Of a stretch of DNA of 22,760 bases, positions 1 to 8,914 are shown one piece after another (within the stretch, counting starts at the first letter, position 1; each line of letters opens with the position of its first letter). Both the position numbers and the translations under genes were made by a program. The notes beneath the pieces were generated by a model, which had not been told where the DNA came from, searched no databases, and saw nothing but the letters and a program-made list of their open reading frames with translations. Source of the DNA: CAYXFZ01 sp964464385 (GTDB lineage: Bacteria; Planctomycetota; UBA1135); assembly GCA_964464385.1 (NCBI GenBank), contig CAYXFZ010000037.1:1-22760 (forward strand), given 5' to 3'.

Positions 1-30
1 CCGAGGGTTCGAATCCCTCCCTCTCCGCCA
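1..30 (+). tRNA. tRNA-Ser, 3' end only
   Basis: The first 30 bases form the 3' portion of a tRNA. A T-arm (GAGGG, loop TTCGAAT, CCCTC, positions 3-19) is followed by the 3' acceptor strand CCTCTCC (20-26), a G discriminator (27) and an encoded CCA (28-30). The acceptor sequence with G73 is typical of bacterial tRNA-Ser. The anticodon lies outside the window, so the isoacceptor cannot be named. The murD reading frame begins almost directly after the CCA, so the two may share a transcript. Confidence 0.85.
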
Positions 31-71
31 CTCCACGGCCAAAAGATCTTCAGGGCCAATCCGTCCTTATT

Positions 72-1442
72 TTGGGTCTGGGTGCATTCGGCGGCGGTTC
101 CGGTTGCACCCGCGCCCTTTGCGAGTTGGGCGCCCGTGTTCAGGTCACCGATCTGCGTTCTGCCGAGGACCTCCAGGAGGCCCGCGCCGAACTCCAGGAT
201 CTCCCCTTGGAATGGGCCCTGGGCGGTCACCCAGATGCCCTCTTTCACGGCCAATGGGTGGTGGTCAATCCTGCCGTTCCCCCGCACGCGGAAGTTTTGC
301 AACGGGCCTTGGCCACGGGTTGCCGATTGACCACCGACTTGGATCTGGCGCTGGCGGCGCGGCCGGATGCCCCCGCCTTTGCGGTTACGGGAACGCATGG
401 AAAATCCACCGCCGTCTCTTTGGCCACCCACCTCCTTCAGCTCGCCGGGATTCCCGTTGCTGCGACCGGAAATTTTGGCGGATCCTCTTTAGCGGCCGCC
501 TTAGCTCTGCCCAGCGCCGGTCGCCTTGTGGTGGAAGTCTCTTCTTTTCAAGCGGAACGGTTGCAGCCACCGCCGAACTGGCCCGCGGCCGCTCTGCTGA
601 CCTCCTTGGGAGAAGATCACCTGGACTGGCACGGGGATATTGATGCCTACCATCGCGCCAAACGGTCCTTGCCACGCCGTCAGAGTGCCGAGGGTTGGAC
701 CCTGACCCCTGCCGCAGGTCCTGGCCAAGATTTTTGGCAAGGTGTGGGTCCTGGTCGAACTCTTTCTCTGGGTCAACCTGGACAACCCGGTTGGTGGTTG
801 GGGGAGGGTGGCTTGATGGAACAACAAGACGGCCAAGCCCTTTTCTTGGCCGAACTTGCCGACCTTCCCTTTGCCGACCCTTGGCGCCAGAGTTCCCTCT
901 TGGGGGCCGTCGGGGGAGCCCGCAAGCTTGGCCTACCGGCCGAGGCCGTGGCCACAGGGCTCCGATCCTGGCCAGGACTTCCGCATCGCATGGAGGCCCT
1001 ACCTGCGCCGGCGGGCATGCACATCCTCAACAACGGCGTCGCCACCCATCCGGAGGCCACCATGGCCGCTTTGGTCCCAGATCCAAGACAACTCATCCTG
1101 TGTGCGGGCGGCCAGGACAAGGGTCTGGATCTGGCCCCTCTTGCTGGCTTGGCCCGGAACTGTGCCGCCGTGCATCTGTCAGGCCCCGGTGGCGCCCGCC
1201 TGGCCCAAGAAATCCAGGCCCAAAACGGTGCGGCCCATTGGCACGATTCTGCCAAATTGGCCATGCAGGCCGCCTTGAACGATTTGGCACCGAACAGGAC
1301 CCTTCTTTTCTCGCCCTCCTTCTCCTCTTTTGACGAATTCCGCAATTTCCGCGACCGTGCCGAGATGTTCCGAAAACTTTGCCAAAATTATTCCAAATCT
1401 TGGCCGAAACCGGAAGGTGACGGGCCTTCTCTGGCGTACTAA
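72..1442 (+). CDS. murD: UDP-N-acetylmuramoyl-L-alanine--D-glutamate ligase (MurD), divergent
   Basis: Mur ligase that adds D-Glu to UDP-MurNAc-L-Ala with ATP in cytoplasmic peptidoglycan precursor synthesis. Visible features are an N-terminal Rossmann motif (GLGAFGGGSG), the ATP loop GTHGKST, the MurD-type VEVSSFQAE and GEDHLDWH segments, AKRSL holding the lysine usually carbamylated, GLPHRMEAL at the start of the C-terminal domain, GGQDKG, and a C-terminal SPSFSSFDEFRNF matching the family's SPACASxDxFxxF. Length (about 456 aa) fits the family (438 in E. coli). Two oddities: the usual DSKATN motif reads NGVATH (1032-1049), and MurD-like coding (LQGQSVLILGLG) extends upstream of the TTG at 72 with no normal start codon, so the true 5' end is uncertain. 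No other mur genes are adjacent. The mcsA-like gene follows 21 bp downstream. Confidence 0.85.
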   Translation: MGLGAFGGGSGCTRALCELGARVQVTDLRSAEDLQEARAELQDLPLEWALGGHPDALFHGQWVVVNPAVPPHAEVLQRALATGCRLTTDLDLALAARPDAPAFAVTGTHGKSTAVSLATHLLQLAGIPVAATGNFGGSSLAAALALPSAGRLVVEVSSFQAERLQPPPNWPAAALLTSLGEDHLDWHGDIDAYHRAKRSLPRRQSAEGWTLTPAAGPGQDFWQGVGPGRTLSLGQPGQPGWWLGEGGLMEQQDGQALFLAELADLPFADPWRQSSLLGAVGGARKLGLPAEAVATGLRSWPGLPHRMEALPAPAGMHILNNGVATHPEATMAALVPDPRQLILCAGGQDKGLDLAPLAGLARNCAAVHLSGPGGARLAQEIQAQNGAAHWHDSAKLAMQAALNDLAPNRTLLFSPSFSSFDEFRNFRDRAEMFRKLCQNYSKSWPKPEGDGPSLAY

Positions 1443-1463
1443 TAGAGAGAAAGAAAAAACACC

Positions 1464-1982
1464 ATGATCTGCGAATCCTGCCAAAAGCACGAGGCCACAG
1501 TGCACCAGCTGGACGTCACCTGGACGGACAGTTCCTCCCAGGTCCAGGCCACGCACTTTTGCCCACCTTGCGCTCGCGAAAAGGGGGTGCACGTTCCGGG
1601 CAACATCCCCTCCTTTCCTAGCGTGATTGGCATGCTGGGCAAGGCCCTCCTGGGCATGCAGCCGGGCGCGGCCGGCCCGGGGCCCACAGAGGATCCTTGC
1701 TCGGATTGTGGCTGGGACCCCAGCGAATATGCCCGTACCAACCGCCTCGGTTGTCCCAAGGACTATGAGGTATTCCCCGATTTTGTCGAGGAACTTCTGG
1801 CCCAGGCCCAAGGTGGGGCCACCAAACACCCCATCAGTGAAAAAGAGACCCAGTTGGAAAAATTGCGCGTCAAAATGTCCGGGGCCGTAGATTCTGAGGA
1901 TTACGAGGCAGCTGCGACCCTGAGAGACCAGATCCGGCAGGCGGAAACCCTCTTGGAGTCCTCGGAAGAGCTCGATTTCTGA
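1464..1982 (+). CDS. mcsA: McsA-like zinc-finger/UVR-domain protein
   Basis: A 172-residue protein with CxxC pairs at C3/C6, C33/C36 and C79/C82 and a single C97, then a C-terminal UVR (UvrB/C) motif at about 128-163 containing DSEDYEAAATLRDQIRQAE. This is the layout of McsA, the activator of the McsB protein-arginine kinase and modulator of ClpC in Firmicutes. The fourth CxxC of classical McsA is incomplete here (GCPKDYEVF, with Asp where the second Cys is usual). clpC follows after 59 bp on the same strand, which supports a role in Clp quality control. No mcsB or ctsR lies between or beside them. The ATG at 1464 fits the conserved N-terminal CxxC but has no clear ribosome-binding site. Confidence 0.75.
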   Translation: MICESCQKHEATVHQLDVTWTDSSSQVQATHFCPPCAREKGVHVPGNIPSFPSVIGMLGKALLGMQPGAAGPGPTEDPCSDCGWDPSEYARTNRLGCPKDYEVFPDFVEELLAQAQGGATKHPISEKETQLEKLRVKMSGAVDSEDYEAAATLRDQIRQAETLLESSEELDF

Positions 1983-2041
1983 GTTCTGGCCTCCAGGAAA
2001 CCCCCTCCACGCGCCGATAAGATGAGTGGAGATACACCACC

Positions 2042-4575
2042 ATGTTTGACCGTTTCACCGAAAGAGCCCGCAAAGTCATGGGATTCGCCCGCCGCGAAGC
2101 CCAGCGATTCCACCACGAGTACATCGGGACCGAGCACATTTTGCTTGGTCTCATACAGGAAGGCCAAGGGGTCGCCGCCAATGTGCTCAAGTCCATGGCC
2201 ATTGATCTAGAGAAAATCCGCCGCGAGGTGGAAAAGATTGTCAAGGCTGGCCCGGCCCACGAGCCCTCGGTGCAAATCCCGTTCACACCCCGCGCCAAGA
2301 AGGTTGTCGAGTTGGCCCTGGAAGAAGCCAGCAATCTCGGCCACAACTACATTGGCACCGAGCACCTTCTGTTGGCCTTGCTTCGCGAACAAGAGGGCAT
2401 TGCCGCCCATGTGCTCATGGCACTTGGCGTCAAGTTGGACGAGGTCCGTGACGAAGTCATCGAATTCCTCGGCGGCCCCGTTCCAGAAGAGGACGAAGAA
2501 CTCGACGAGGAAACCGGCGAGTCCTCCCCCGCCACCAAGGGCAAGTCCAAAACTCCGGCCTTGGATTCCTTTGGCCGCGACCTGACGGAACGCGCCCGCA
2601 AAAACGAATTGGATCCGGTCATTGGTCGTGACGGCGAAATTGAACGCGTTGTGCAAGTGCTCTCGCGCCGCACAAAGAACAACCCCGTTCTGCTAGGTGA
2701 ACCCGGCGTTGGCAAAACTGCCATCGTTGAGGGCCTGGCCCAAGCTATCGTCGAAAACCGCACCCCGGACATTCTGCGCGACAAGCGCTTGGTCGTCCTC
2801 GACCTCGCTCTCATGGTCGCCGGCACGAAATACCGTGGCCAGTTCGAAGAGCGCATCAAGGCCGTCATGAGTGAGGTCCGTCGCGCTCGCAATGTGATCT
2901 TGTTCATTGACGAACTGCACACCTTGGTCGGGGCCGGTGGCGCCGAGGGCGCCATTGATGCCTCAAACGTGCTCAAGCCAGCACTTTCGCGCGGCGAGAT
3001 CCAATGTATCGGTGCAACCACACCCGCCGAGTTTCGCNNNNNNNNNNCAAGTTCATCGAGAAAGATGGCGCCTTGGAACGTCGCTTCCAATCCGTCATGG
3101 TGGAGCCCCCCACCCCGAAAGAAACCGTCGCCATCCTGCAAGGGCTCAGGGAGCGTTACGAGGATCACCACAAGGTGCGTTACACCGACTTGGCCCTGGA
3201 GGCCGCGGTCGAACTTTCGGTCAAGTACATCAACGGTCGTTTCTTGCCTGACAAGGCGATTGACGTCATTGATGAGGCTGGTGCCCGCATGCGCCTACAA
3301 ACGATGACGCCACCGCCCGATGTCGCCGACCTCGACAACAAAATCACCGAAATGGATCGCCTCAAAGAAGAGGCCGTCCGCGACCAAGATTTCGAGGAGG
3401 CCGCCAAGCGTCGCGACGAAGCCTACCGCCTGCGCCGCAAGCGCGAAGAAGTTTTGCAAGAGTGGCGCGAATCTGAAGAAGCCTCCGGCGGATCCGCCGA
3501 AGTGAATCGCGAAATCATTGCCGAAACCGTTTCTCGTATGACTGGCGTTCCGGTAACAAACCTGGGCGAAGAAGAAGCGCTACGCCTCTTGAAGATGGAA
3601 GAAGAATTGGCCCAAACCGTAATTCACCAAGAAGGCGCCGTCGGGTCCATCTCTAAGGCTGTGCGCCGTTCCCGCTCTGGCCTCAAGGATCCCAACCGCC
3701 CTGGCGGCAGTTTCCTTTTCCTGGGCCCGTCCGGTGTCGGCAAGACTTGGCTCTCCAAACAGCTCGCCAAATTCATGTTTGGTGATGAAGAGGCTCTGCT
3801 CGTCTTTGACATGAGCGACTACATGGAGAAGCACAATGCTTCACGCCTGGTGGGTTCTCCCCCCGGCTACGTGGGGTACGAAGAAGGCGGCCAATTGACA
3901 GAAAAGGTCCGTCGTCGCCCCTACTCGGTGATTCTATTCGACGAAGTTGAAAAGGCCCACCCCGATGTCTTCAACATGCTCTTGCAGATCATGGAAGAAG
4001 GGCGCCTCGTGGATTCCCTCGGCCGTTACGTGGATTTCCGCAACTCCATCATCATCATGACCTCCAACATCGGCGCCCACCTCATGCGTGAGGGCGGTGG
4101 TGTTGGCTTCACGGCTTCCGAAGAGCAAACCGCCGAACGCATTAAGTCCGGCATCATGGACGAAGTCAATCGATTCTTCCGTCCCGAGTTCCTCAACCGA
4201 CTGGACGAAATCATTACTTTCAATCCGCTCACGCGGAAGGATCTCCACAGCATCATCAAGCTGGAATTGGCGAAGGTGGAAGAGCGCCTCCGCAGCAAGA
4301 AGTTGGTCTTGCACCTTTCCGATGCAGCCCGCGACTTCTTGATTGATCGCGGCTTCAACCCGGAATTCGGAGCTCGCCCTCTGCGTCGTACCATCGAACG
4401 ACACATCGAGGATGCCCTCGCCGAAGAATTGCTTCGCGGCGGCCTACCCGAAGGTTCGCTGGTGGAGATGGACAAGTTGGAGGACGAAGACGGCCTTTCC
4501 TTCACTTCCATCCCGCCTGATGCTGCCGAAGAAGCCCCCGAAGAAGTTTCGGAAGGCTCCGACAGCGGCCCCTGA
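2042..4575 (+). CDS. clpC: ATP-dependent Clp protease ATP-binding subunit ClpC (interrupted only by an N gap)
   Basis: Hsp100 unfoldase that feeds substrates to ClpP. Two Clp-N repeats occupy about residues 1-145. AAA module 1 has Walker A GEPGVGKT (219-226) and Walker B FIDELH (from 288). A UVR motif lies in the middle domain (about 440-475, DFEEAAKRRDEA). AAA module 2 has Walker A GPSGVGKT (558-565) and Walker B ILFDEVEKAH. A VGF tripeptide in a surface loop (GGGVGFTASEE) matches the ClpP-docking loop of ClpC. Sensor 2 GARPLRRTIERHIED is present. Ten Ns at 3038-3047 shift the frame on paper. Removing them and collapsing one duplicated C gives EFR-KFIEKD, as in all ClpC, and an open frame of 840 codons. 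Numbering here uses that repaired frame. The stop lies 2 bp from the stop of the convergent MATE gene. Confidence 0.95.
3038..3047. other. Assembly gap of ten Ns inside clpC
   Basis: Exactly ten Ns, a common placeholder for a gap of unknown size. The left flank ends in a complete CGC (Arg) codon and the right flank starts C-AAG-TTC. Overlapping the single shared C gives CGC-AAG-TTC (Arg-Lys-Phe), which is the conserved ClpC sequence at this point, so probably no bases are missing. Confidence 0.95.
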
Positions 4576-4577
4576 GT

Positions 4578-5960
4578 TCAGACTGCGATTGCTGGGCGCC
4601 TAGGGCGCAGGGCCCTAGCCAACCACAGGCTGATGGCGGCGCTGGAGAGCGCTGCCCCCACCACCCAGCCGGAGGCCGCGCCCAAGGCCATCGATTGCTC
4701 GTTGGCTTCCGCCCAACGCAAGCCAAACCAGACTAGGGGTGGGACCAAGAAGAGAGAACGCATCAAGGCAACGAACAAGCCTGGCCGCGGTCGTTGCATC
4801 CCTTCGAAGACTGCCCGAAACAACAAGATGGGAACCGAGGCCAGCACCGCCCAGGGCAACCACTGCAGGGCGGCTTGGGCAGCGGATTCCGTTTGCTCGG
4901 TACGGGCCAAGAAGGCGGCGATTTTGGGGCCGAGCCAATAAGAAACCGGCCAGACGAATACCAGGACATACACCAAGGCGGCGCGCAGGGCCGTGCTCAC
5001 TTGGCGGCGAATGGAAGCAAAGTCGCCGGATCCAAAGAAGCGAGCCACCAGCGGCAGTAGCGCGACTGAGGCGGCAATCATGGGCATGGCCAAGAAACGA
5101 ACCGCGCGATCAAAGATGGACCAGGCCGCCAGCAGAGCAATGGCATCTTCGGAACGGGCCAAAAAGAAATTCACGATTTGCGATTCCACCGCCAGCAGTA
5201 CATAGGTCATGCCACTGGGAACGGCGATGTCCAAAATCGTGCGGATGGGTTGGGCCAACGGAGTCGCCTCGATCTGTGGGGTCGCCGTAGCGAGAGCCTG
5301 GCGTTCGCGTTCGTGTCGGGCCGCACAATGAATGGCGTAAGCCAATCCAACCAAGCGCCCAAGCACCGTCGAAAGGGCAATGCCCAAAATTCCCCAATGA
5401 AACACAAAGACAAAAATTCCGTTCAGGATCAAGTTAGTTACGCTGGAAAACAAACCGGCCCACATCGTGGCTCGGGTGTCATGGTGCGCCTTGACCAACG
5501 AGTCAGGCAAAATGGACCAGAAGGAAGTGAAGGCTGAGCCGCCCACCAAAATCATGGCATAGAGGCGGAACTGCGAGGCCACTACCGGATCCAATCCCAC
5601 ATGCTCCGCCAAGCTGCCCACGGCCGCGGCAATCACAAGAAAGAGTGCGCACAAGGCCCAAGTAATCCGCCGCGAGGCCACCTTCAATTGCTCAACCCGG
5701 GCATGGTTGCCGGCCCCCATCGCCGCCGCCAAGCGAGAGGTCAGGCCATTGCTCGTCCCGACCCAACAGGCAATCATCAAGAAATCAAAGGGCAGAGTCA
5801 GTCCGATCGCGGCCATGGATTGGTCGCCGATCGAGTTGCCGGCGGCATCCACCAAACCGGAGGCAAAGATTGGGTCCACCCAACCAAAGGCCGAACGAAA
5901 CCAAAAAGAAATCACAAGCGGCCCGGACAGGGCCAAGATCCCGCGCTTGGCCTGGCTCAA
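4578..5960 (-). CDS. MATE family multidrug/Na+ antiporter-type exporter
   Basis: A 460-residue polytopic inner-membrane protein with about 12 hydrophobic segments in two similar halves. The N-terminal sequence LALSGPLVISFWFRSAFGWV and the later IAVPSGMTYVLLAVESQIVNFF match the paired starts of the MATE halves. MATE proteins export cationic compounds or metabolites using Na+ or H+ gradients; the substrate here cannot be told. The TTG start at 5960-5958 overlaps the TGA stop of the upstream lipoprotein (TTGA), implying translational coupling. The stop codon is 2 bp from the clpC stop, so no separate intergenic terminator exists between the two convergent genes. Confidence 0.85.
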   Translation of the reverse strand: MSQAKRGILALSGPLVISFWFRSAFGWVDPIFASGLVDAAGNSIGDQSMAAIGLTLPFDFLMIACWVGTSNGLTSRLAAAMGAGNHARVEQLKVASRRITWALCALFLVIAAAVGSLAEHVGLDPVVASQFRLYAMILVGGSAFTSFWSILPDSLVKAHHDTRATMWAGLFSSVTNLILNGIFVFVFHWGILGIALSTVLGRLVGLAYAIHCAARHERERQALATATPQIEATPLAQPIRTILDIAVPSGMTYVLLAVESQIVNFFLARSEDAIALLAAWSIFDRAVRFLAMPMIAASVALLPLVARFFGSGDFASIRRQVSTALRAALVYVLVFVWPVSYWLGPKIAAFLARTEQTESAAQAALQWLPWAVLASVPILLFRAVFEGMQRPRPGLFVALMRSLFLVPPLVWFGLRWAEANEQSMALGAASGWVVGAALSSAAISLWLARALRPRRPAIAV

Positions 5961-7285
5961 CGGGAATCCTCGAGGTAATCCAGAGCTTTTTGGGCGACGT
6001 TTTTTTCACCGCCATCGGCCTCTTCATCCGCAACCAGATTGCGCAAAGGGATCAAACTCGCTTGGCGTGCGCAAGCTTGCATGGTTGCCAGGAACCCGGC
6101 CGGGGGGGCTTGATGGTTGCTCCCGCCTAGGGCCGCCATCCAACCTAGGGCAACTTCGTTGCGCGGCGGCAGACCCAGAATGGCATTCAAGGATGGGCTC
6201 CAGTCCACGGATTCCGCAAGCAAACTCTGTCCCGAGGGATAAACCTCTTTCCCAGTGAAGGCAAGAAAGGTCCAACCGTCATCCCCCAACCAGCCATTGC
6301 TGCGCAGGAGTTGCCCGGGCAGTTGAACATGAAAGCGGAAGTTGTAACTCCCGGAGGCGGTCCCGCCGGGGCCAAAGAGGCCGCCGACCTGGGCCAGAGT
6401 GGCTTCGGCCCAAGCGTCCACGGCCTGGTCACTGCCAAAGCGCTCGAGCAACTGTTCCTCCCAAGCCGACGCGAAGGCCTCGGAAAAAAGAATGGCGCCC
6501 AAATCCGGAAGAATGGGCTGACGGCCTTTGCCTGTAGCATCCGGCCTCAGAGAAATCCGCGCCGCCAACCAATCGTGTACGCGTTTGCGGAGTTCGATCT
6601 GTTTCCCGATCTCTGCCGGATTCTCGGCCGCAAGAATTTTAAATTCCTCTGCAGGAATCTCGAGGCCCATGCCATGCAAGAGAACCGAGGCTCGCCGCGC
6701 AATGCGTTGCTCTTGGCCCTCCCCCCCCTCGGCGATTTCTTCCCAGATCAAGGTGGCCAAACGATAGCCCTTGCCCCCCTTGCCCGAGAGCTCTTCGACC
6801 AAGGGAGTGAGATCCCAATCCGGGCCGGTCCAGACTTCAAGAGCCGAGATCCCGGTGGCTAAAGTCACCTCCAACAACTCCAAGAGGCCGTGGGCAATCT
6901 CATCGCGAGACACGACCTCGCGCAGGGTCTCCTGGTAGGCATAGTGTTGAAACAGGCCCCAGTCGGTAATCGTTAAGCGGGCCAAGGGACGCACCTCGCG
7001 ATGGAGCGCCTTCGCCAAGAGGGCAAACGGAGGGGGTGCATCCTGCAAGCGGGCGAAAGAAATGTCGGCCGAGCGCCGCGACGGGAGATCTTCGCGCAAG
7101 GACCACCCGTCCGCGGCAATGAGCATGCTGGAGGGAAGGAGCGGCTTCGGAACTTGGTTGTCCCGGCTCTCCACGACGATGCTGCGAACGCCACCACCAA
7201 GGGGAAAGATGGTTGTCTTTACCTCAACCTTGGTATGAAGGCAGGAAACCAGTGAGATAAGGATGAGGATGACCAGGAAACGCAT
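5957..7285 (-). CDS. Putative lipoprotein of unknown function, 442 aa
   Basis: The N-terminus MRFLVILILISLVSC is a lipoprotein signal with lipobox LVSC (C15), so the mature protein is probably membrane-anchored outside the cytoplasm. The rest is a mixed alpha/beta sequence with no motif I recognise; a Gly-rich stretch (FGPGGTASGSYNF) and a C-terminal region rich in Ala and Leu are visible. It is the first gene of a two-gene unit with the MATE exporter, whose start overlaps its stop. A co-function with export is an inference from that coupling only. The promoter must sit within or beyond the 32-bp gap to the divergent lipoprotein gene. A run of eight C (G on the coding strand) occurs at 6721-6728. 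Confidence 0.7.
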   Translation of the reverse strand: MRFLVILILISLVSCLHTKVEVKTTIFPLGGGVRSIVVESRDNQVPKPLLPSSMLIAADGWSLREDLPSRRSADISFARLQDAPPPFALLAKALHREVRPLARLTITDWGLFQHYAYQETLREVVSRDEIAHGLLELLEVTLATGISALEVWTGPDWDLTPLVEELSGKGGKGYRLATLIWEEIAEGGEGQEQRIARRASVLLHGMGLEIPAEEFKILAAENPAEIGKQIELRKRVHDWLAARISLRPDATGKGRQPILPDLGAILFSEAFASAWEEQLLERFGSDQAVDAWAEATLAQVGGLFGPGGTASGSYNFRFHVQLPGQLLRSNGWLGDDGWTFLAFTGKEVYPSGQSLLAESVDWSPSLNAILGLPPRNEVALGWMAALGGSNHQAPPAGFLATMQACARQASLIPLRNLVADEEADGGEKNVAQKALDYLEDSR

Positions 7286-7317
7286 GAGGAAAGGATACGC
7301 CCCTCTAGAATGGCTCC

Positions 7318-7854
7318 ATGCGCAGCTTCCTCGGGGGATTCAGTTTGCTTTTGTTGGCCATGGCCTGCGAAAGGGCGCCGACCCCCCCGGCGCCCAACTT
7401 GCACCCGGCGCAGGCGAATCAGCCGGCCTCAAGCCCAATTCAGTTTGTGGCCTTGCCGGGTTGGCAAAGAGTGGCTCCCGGCAGTTCCTTCACTTTGATG
7501 CAATGGACCTTGCCCGGCTCGGGATTGGCCACCCTTTCCTCGGTGGGCGGCGGCGTCGAGGCCAATTTCACCCGTTGGGAAGAACAATTCGAGGTGACAG
7601 ACGGCGGCAAGCAAATGGAGAACTTGGAAGGTGGCGCCTATGGCACGGCCATGCTGATCTTGCGCGGCAAACTCATGGCAACGCGGTCCTTGGGTGGCGG
7701 CGAACCCATGGAGAATTGGATGCTGATCGGCGCTTGTTTGCAGGGCACTCCCTTGGGCGATCTGTACTTGAAAGTATTGGGCCCAGAAACGGCCCTGCAG
7801 GATCAGCTCGAGGCCCTGCGCCAAGCCATCCTCAAGATCAGCATTTCGGCGTAA
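7318..7854 (+). CDS. Small putative lipoprotein, 178 aa, conserved-hypothetical type
   Basis: The start MRSFLGGFSLLLLAMAC carries a lipobox LAMAC with C17, followed by a Pro/Ala-rich linker (about 18-40). The folded part has GWQRVAP, then VEANFTRWEEQFE, then GTAMLILRGKLMA, and ends with KVLGPETALQDQLEALRQAIL. I recall this pattern (W-x-P, N-x-x-R-W-x-x-Q, GP near the end) from uncharacterised exported proteins of planctomycetes and related bacteria, but cannot verify it here. No catalytic residues are evident. The ATG at 7318 is preferred because it gives a perfect signal peptide, although there is no Shine-Dalgarno. dprA follows after 28 bp. Confidence 0.7.
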   Translation: MRSFLGGFSLLLLAMACERAPTPPAPNLHPAQANQPASSPIQFVALPGWQRVAPGSSFTLMQWTLPGSGLATLSSVGGGVEANFTRWEEQFEVTDGGKQMENLEGGAYGTAMLILRGKLMATRSLGGGEPMENWMLIGACLQGTPLGDLYLKVLGPETALQDQLEALRQAILKISISA

Positions 7855-7882
7855 TTCTGCGCCGGTCAACCGTCTTCTCTTT

Positions 7883-8914
7883 ATGGAAAGAGGGGAACGT
7901 TTGGCTTGGATGGCGCTGGCGGCGACGGCCGGCTTGGGTGCCAAGCGGCTACGAGCACGGGTGCTGGCGGCGGGTTCCGCGCGCGCGGCCTTGGCCGGGC
8001 CCTTACCAGACTCGGCTCGGCAACAAGCCCGCACTCTGCGTCAATTGGGCGCTCGATGTTGGATCCAGGGCGACCCCGGCTGGCCTGCATCCCTACAACT
8101 CTTGCCCGACACCGAACCCGTGCTCTTCCTCGCCGGGAGACGCCGCCCCTTGGCCGCGACCCTCCAGCGCATTGCCGTCATTGGTGCCCGCGCTTGCACC
8201 CCTTATGGCCGCGAGCAAGCCTACCGCTTTGGCGCCGGCTTGGCCGCCGGTGGCGCCGTGGTCGTGAGTGGTGGCGCCCGCGGCATTGATCAACACGCCA
8301 TGTGGGGCGCCTTGAAGGCCGGCGGCAAGGTCGTGGCCGTGGTGGGTTCGGGCCTGGATTGCCCCTACCCTCCCGAAGCGGCCGATCTCTATCGCGCCAT
8401 CGTGGCAGAAGGCGGCACTTTGCTGTCTCCATTTCCCTGCGGTACACCGCCCCGCCGCGGCAACTTCCCACGCCGCAATGCTCTGCTGGCCCAACTCAGC
8501 GACGCCGTTCTTGTGGTCGAGGCCGCTCTGCGCTCCGGCACCTTTTCCACCGTGCATCATGCCGACCGGGCATCCATTCCGCTCTATGCCATGCCCGGGC
8601 CGGTGGATTCCCCGGTCAGCCAGGGTCCGCACGAATTGATTCGCGAATGCGCCGCCACTTTAGTGCGCAGTCCGGCCGAGATCCTGGCGCAGCTATCCAA
8701 GCACACCTCGGCCGAGGCCACGCCCGAACACGCGCCAATCTTGGAGGCTCTGCAATCCCATGATCTCAGCGCCGACGAGTTGCACCGCCGCACCGGCCTT
8801 GCCCTCCCCAAAATCCAATACCTCTTGAGTGAAATGCAGTTGGCCGGCAAGGTCCGTTGTCTAGCCGGTGGGCTTTATCATCCGTGCGGGCCGTATGCCT
8901 CGGCTCGCCCTTGA
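7883..8914 (+). CDS. dprA: DNA-processing protein DprA
   Basis: DprA (Smf) binds incoming single-stranded DNA during natural transformation and loads RecA. The 343-residue protein has the Rossmann-like domain with VIGARACTPYG, VVVSGGARGIDQHAMWGALK, VVAVVGSGLDCPYPPE, NFPRRNALLAQLSDAVLVVEA and a final MPGPVDSPVSQGPHELI block, all diagnostic. A C-terminal winged-helix (about 275-335) of the DprA_WH type contains LSADELHRRTGLALPKIQYL. The GS-R motif usual after VG reads GARAC here, a minor change. The TGA stop overlaps the TTG start of the sulfatase-like gene (TTGA). No other competence genes are present in the window. Confidence 0.93.
   Translation: MERGERLAWMALAATAGLGAKRLRARVLAAGSARAALAGPLPDSARQQARTLRQLGARCWIQGDPGWPASLQLLPDTEPVLFLAGRRRPLAATLQRIAVIGARACTPYGREQAYRFGAGLAAGGAVVVSGGARGIDQHAMWGALKAGGKVVAVVGSGLDCPYPPEAADLYRAIVAEGGTLLSPFPCGTPPRRGNFPRRNALLAQLSDAVLVVEAALRSGTFSTVHHADRASIPLYAMPGPVDSPVSQGPHELIRECAATLVRSPAEILAQLSKHTSAEATPEHAPILEALQSHDLSADELHRRTGLALPKIQYLLSEMQLAGKVRCLAGGLYHPCGPYASARP

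Noticed and set aside
3004..3060. Programmed frameshift or two separate Clp genes at the N gap
   Set aside because: The frame change is created by the ten placeholder Ns plus one duplicated C; the joined sequence is canonical ClpC.
7263..8267. 334-codon + strand frame spanning the small lipoprotein and dprA
   Set aside because: Composition is Arg/Pro/Gly-rich shadow sequence; the lipoprotein and DprA frames show clear signal and family motifs.
8857..8910. Upstream start for the sulfatase-like gene
   Set aside because: It lies inside dprA, adds a charged leader ahead of the lipoprotein signal, and the TTG at 8911 gives a standard signal and overlap.
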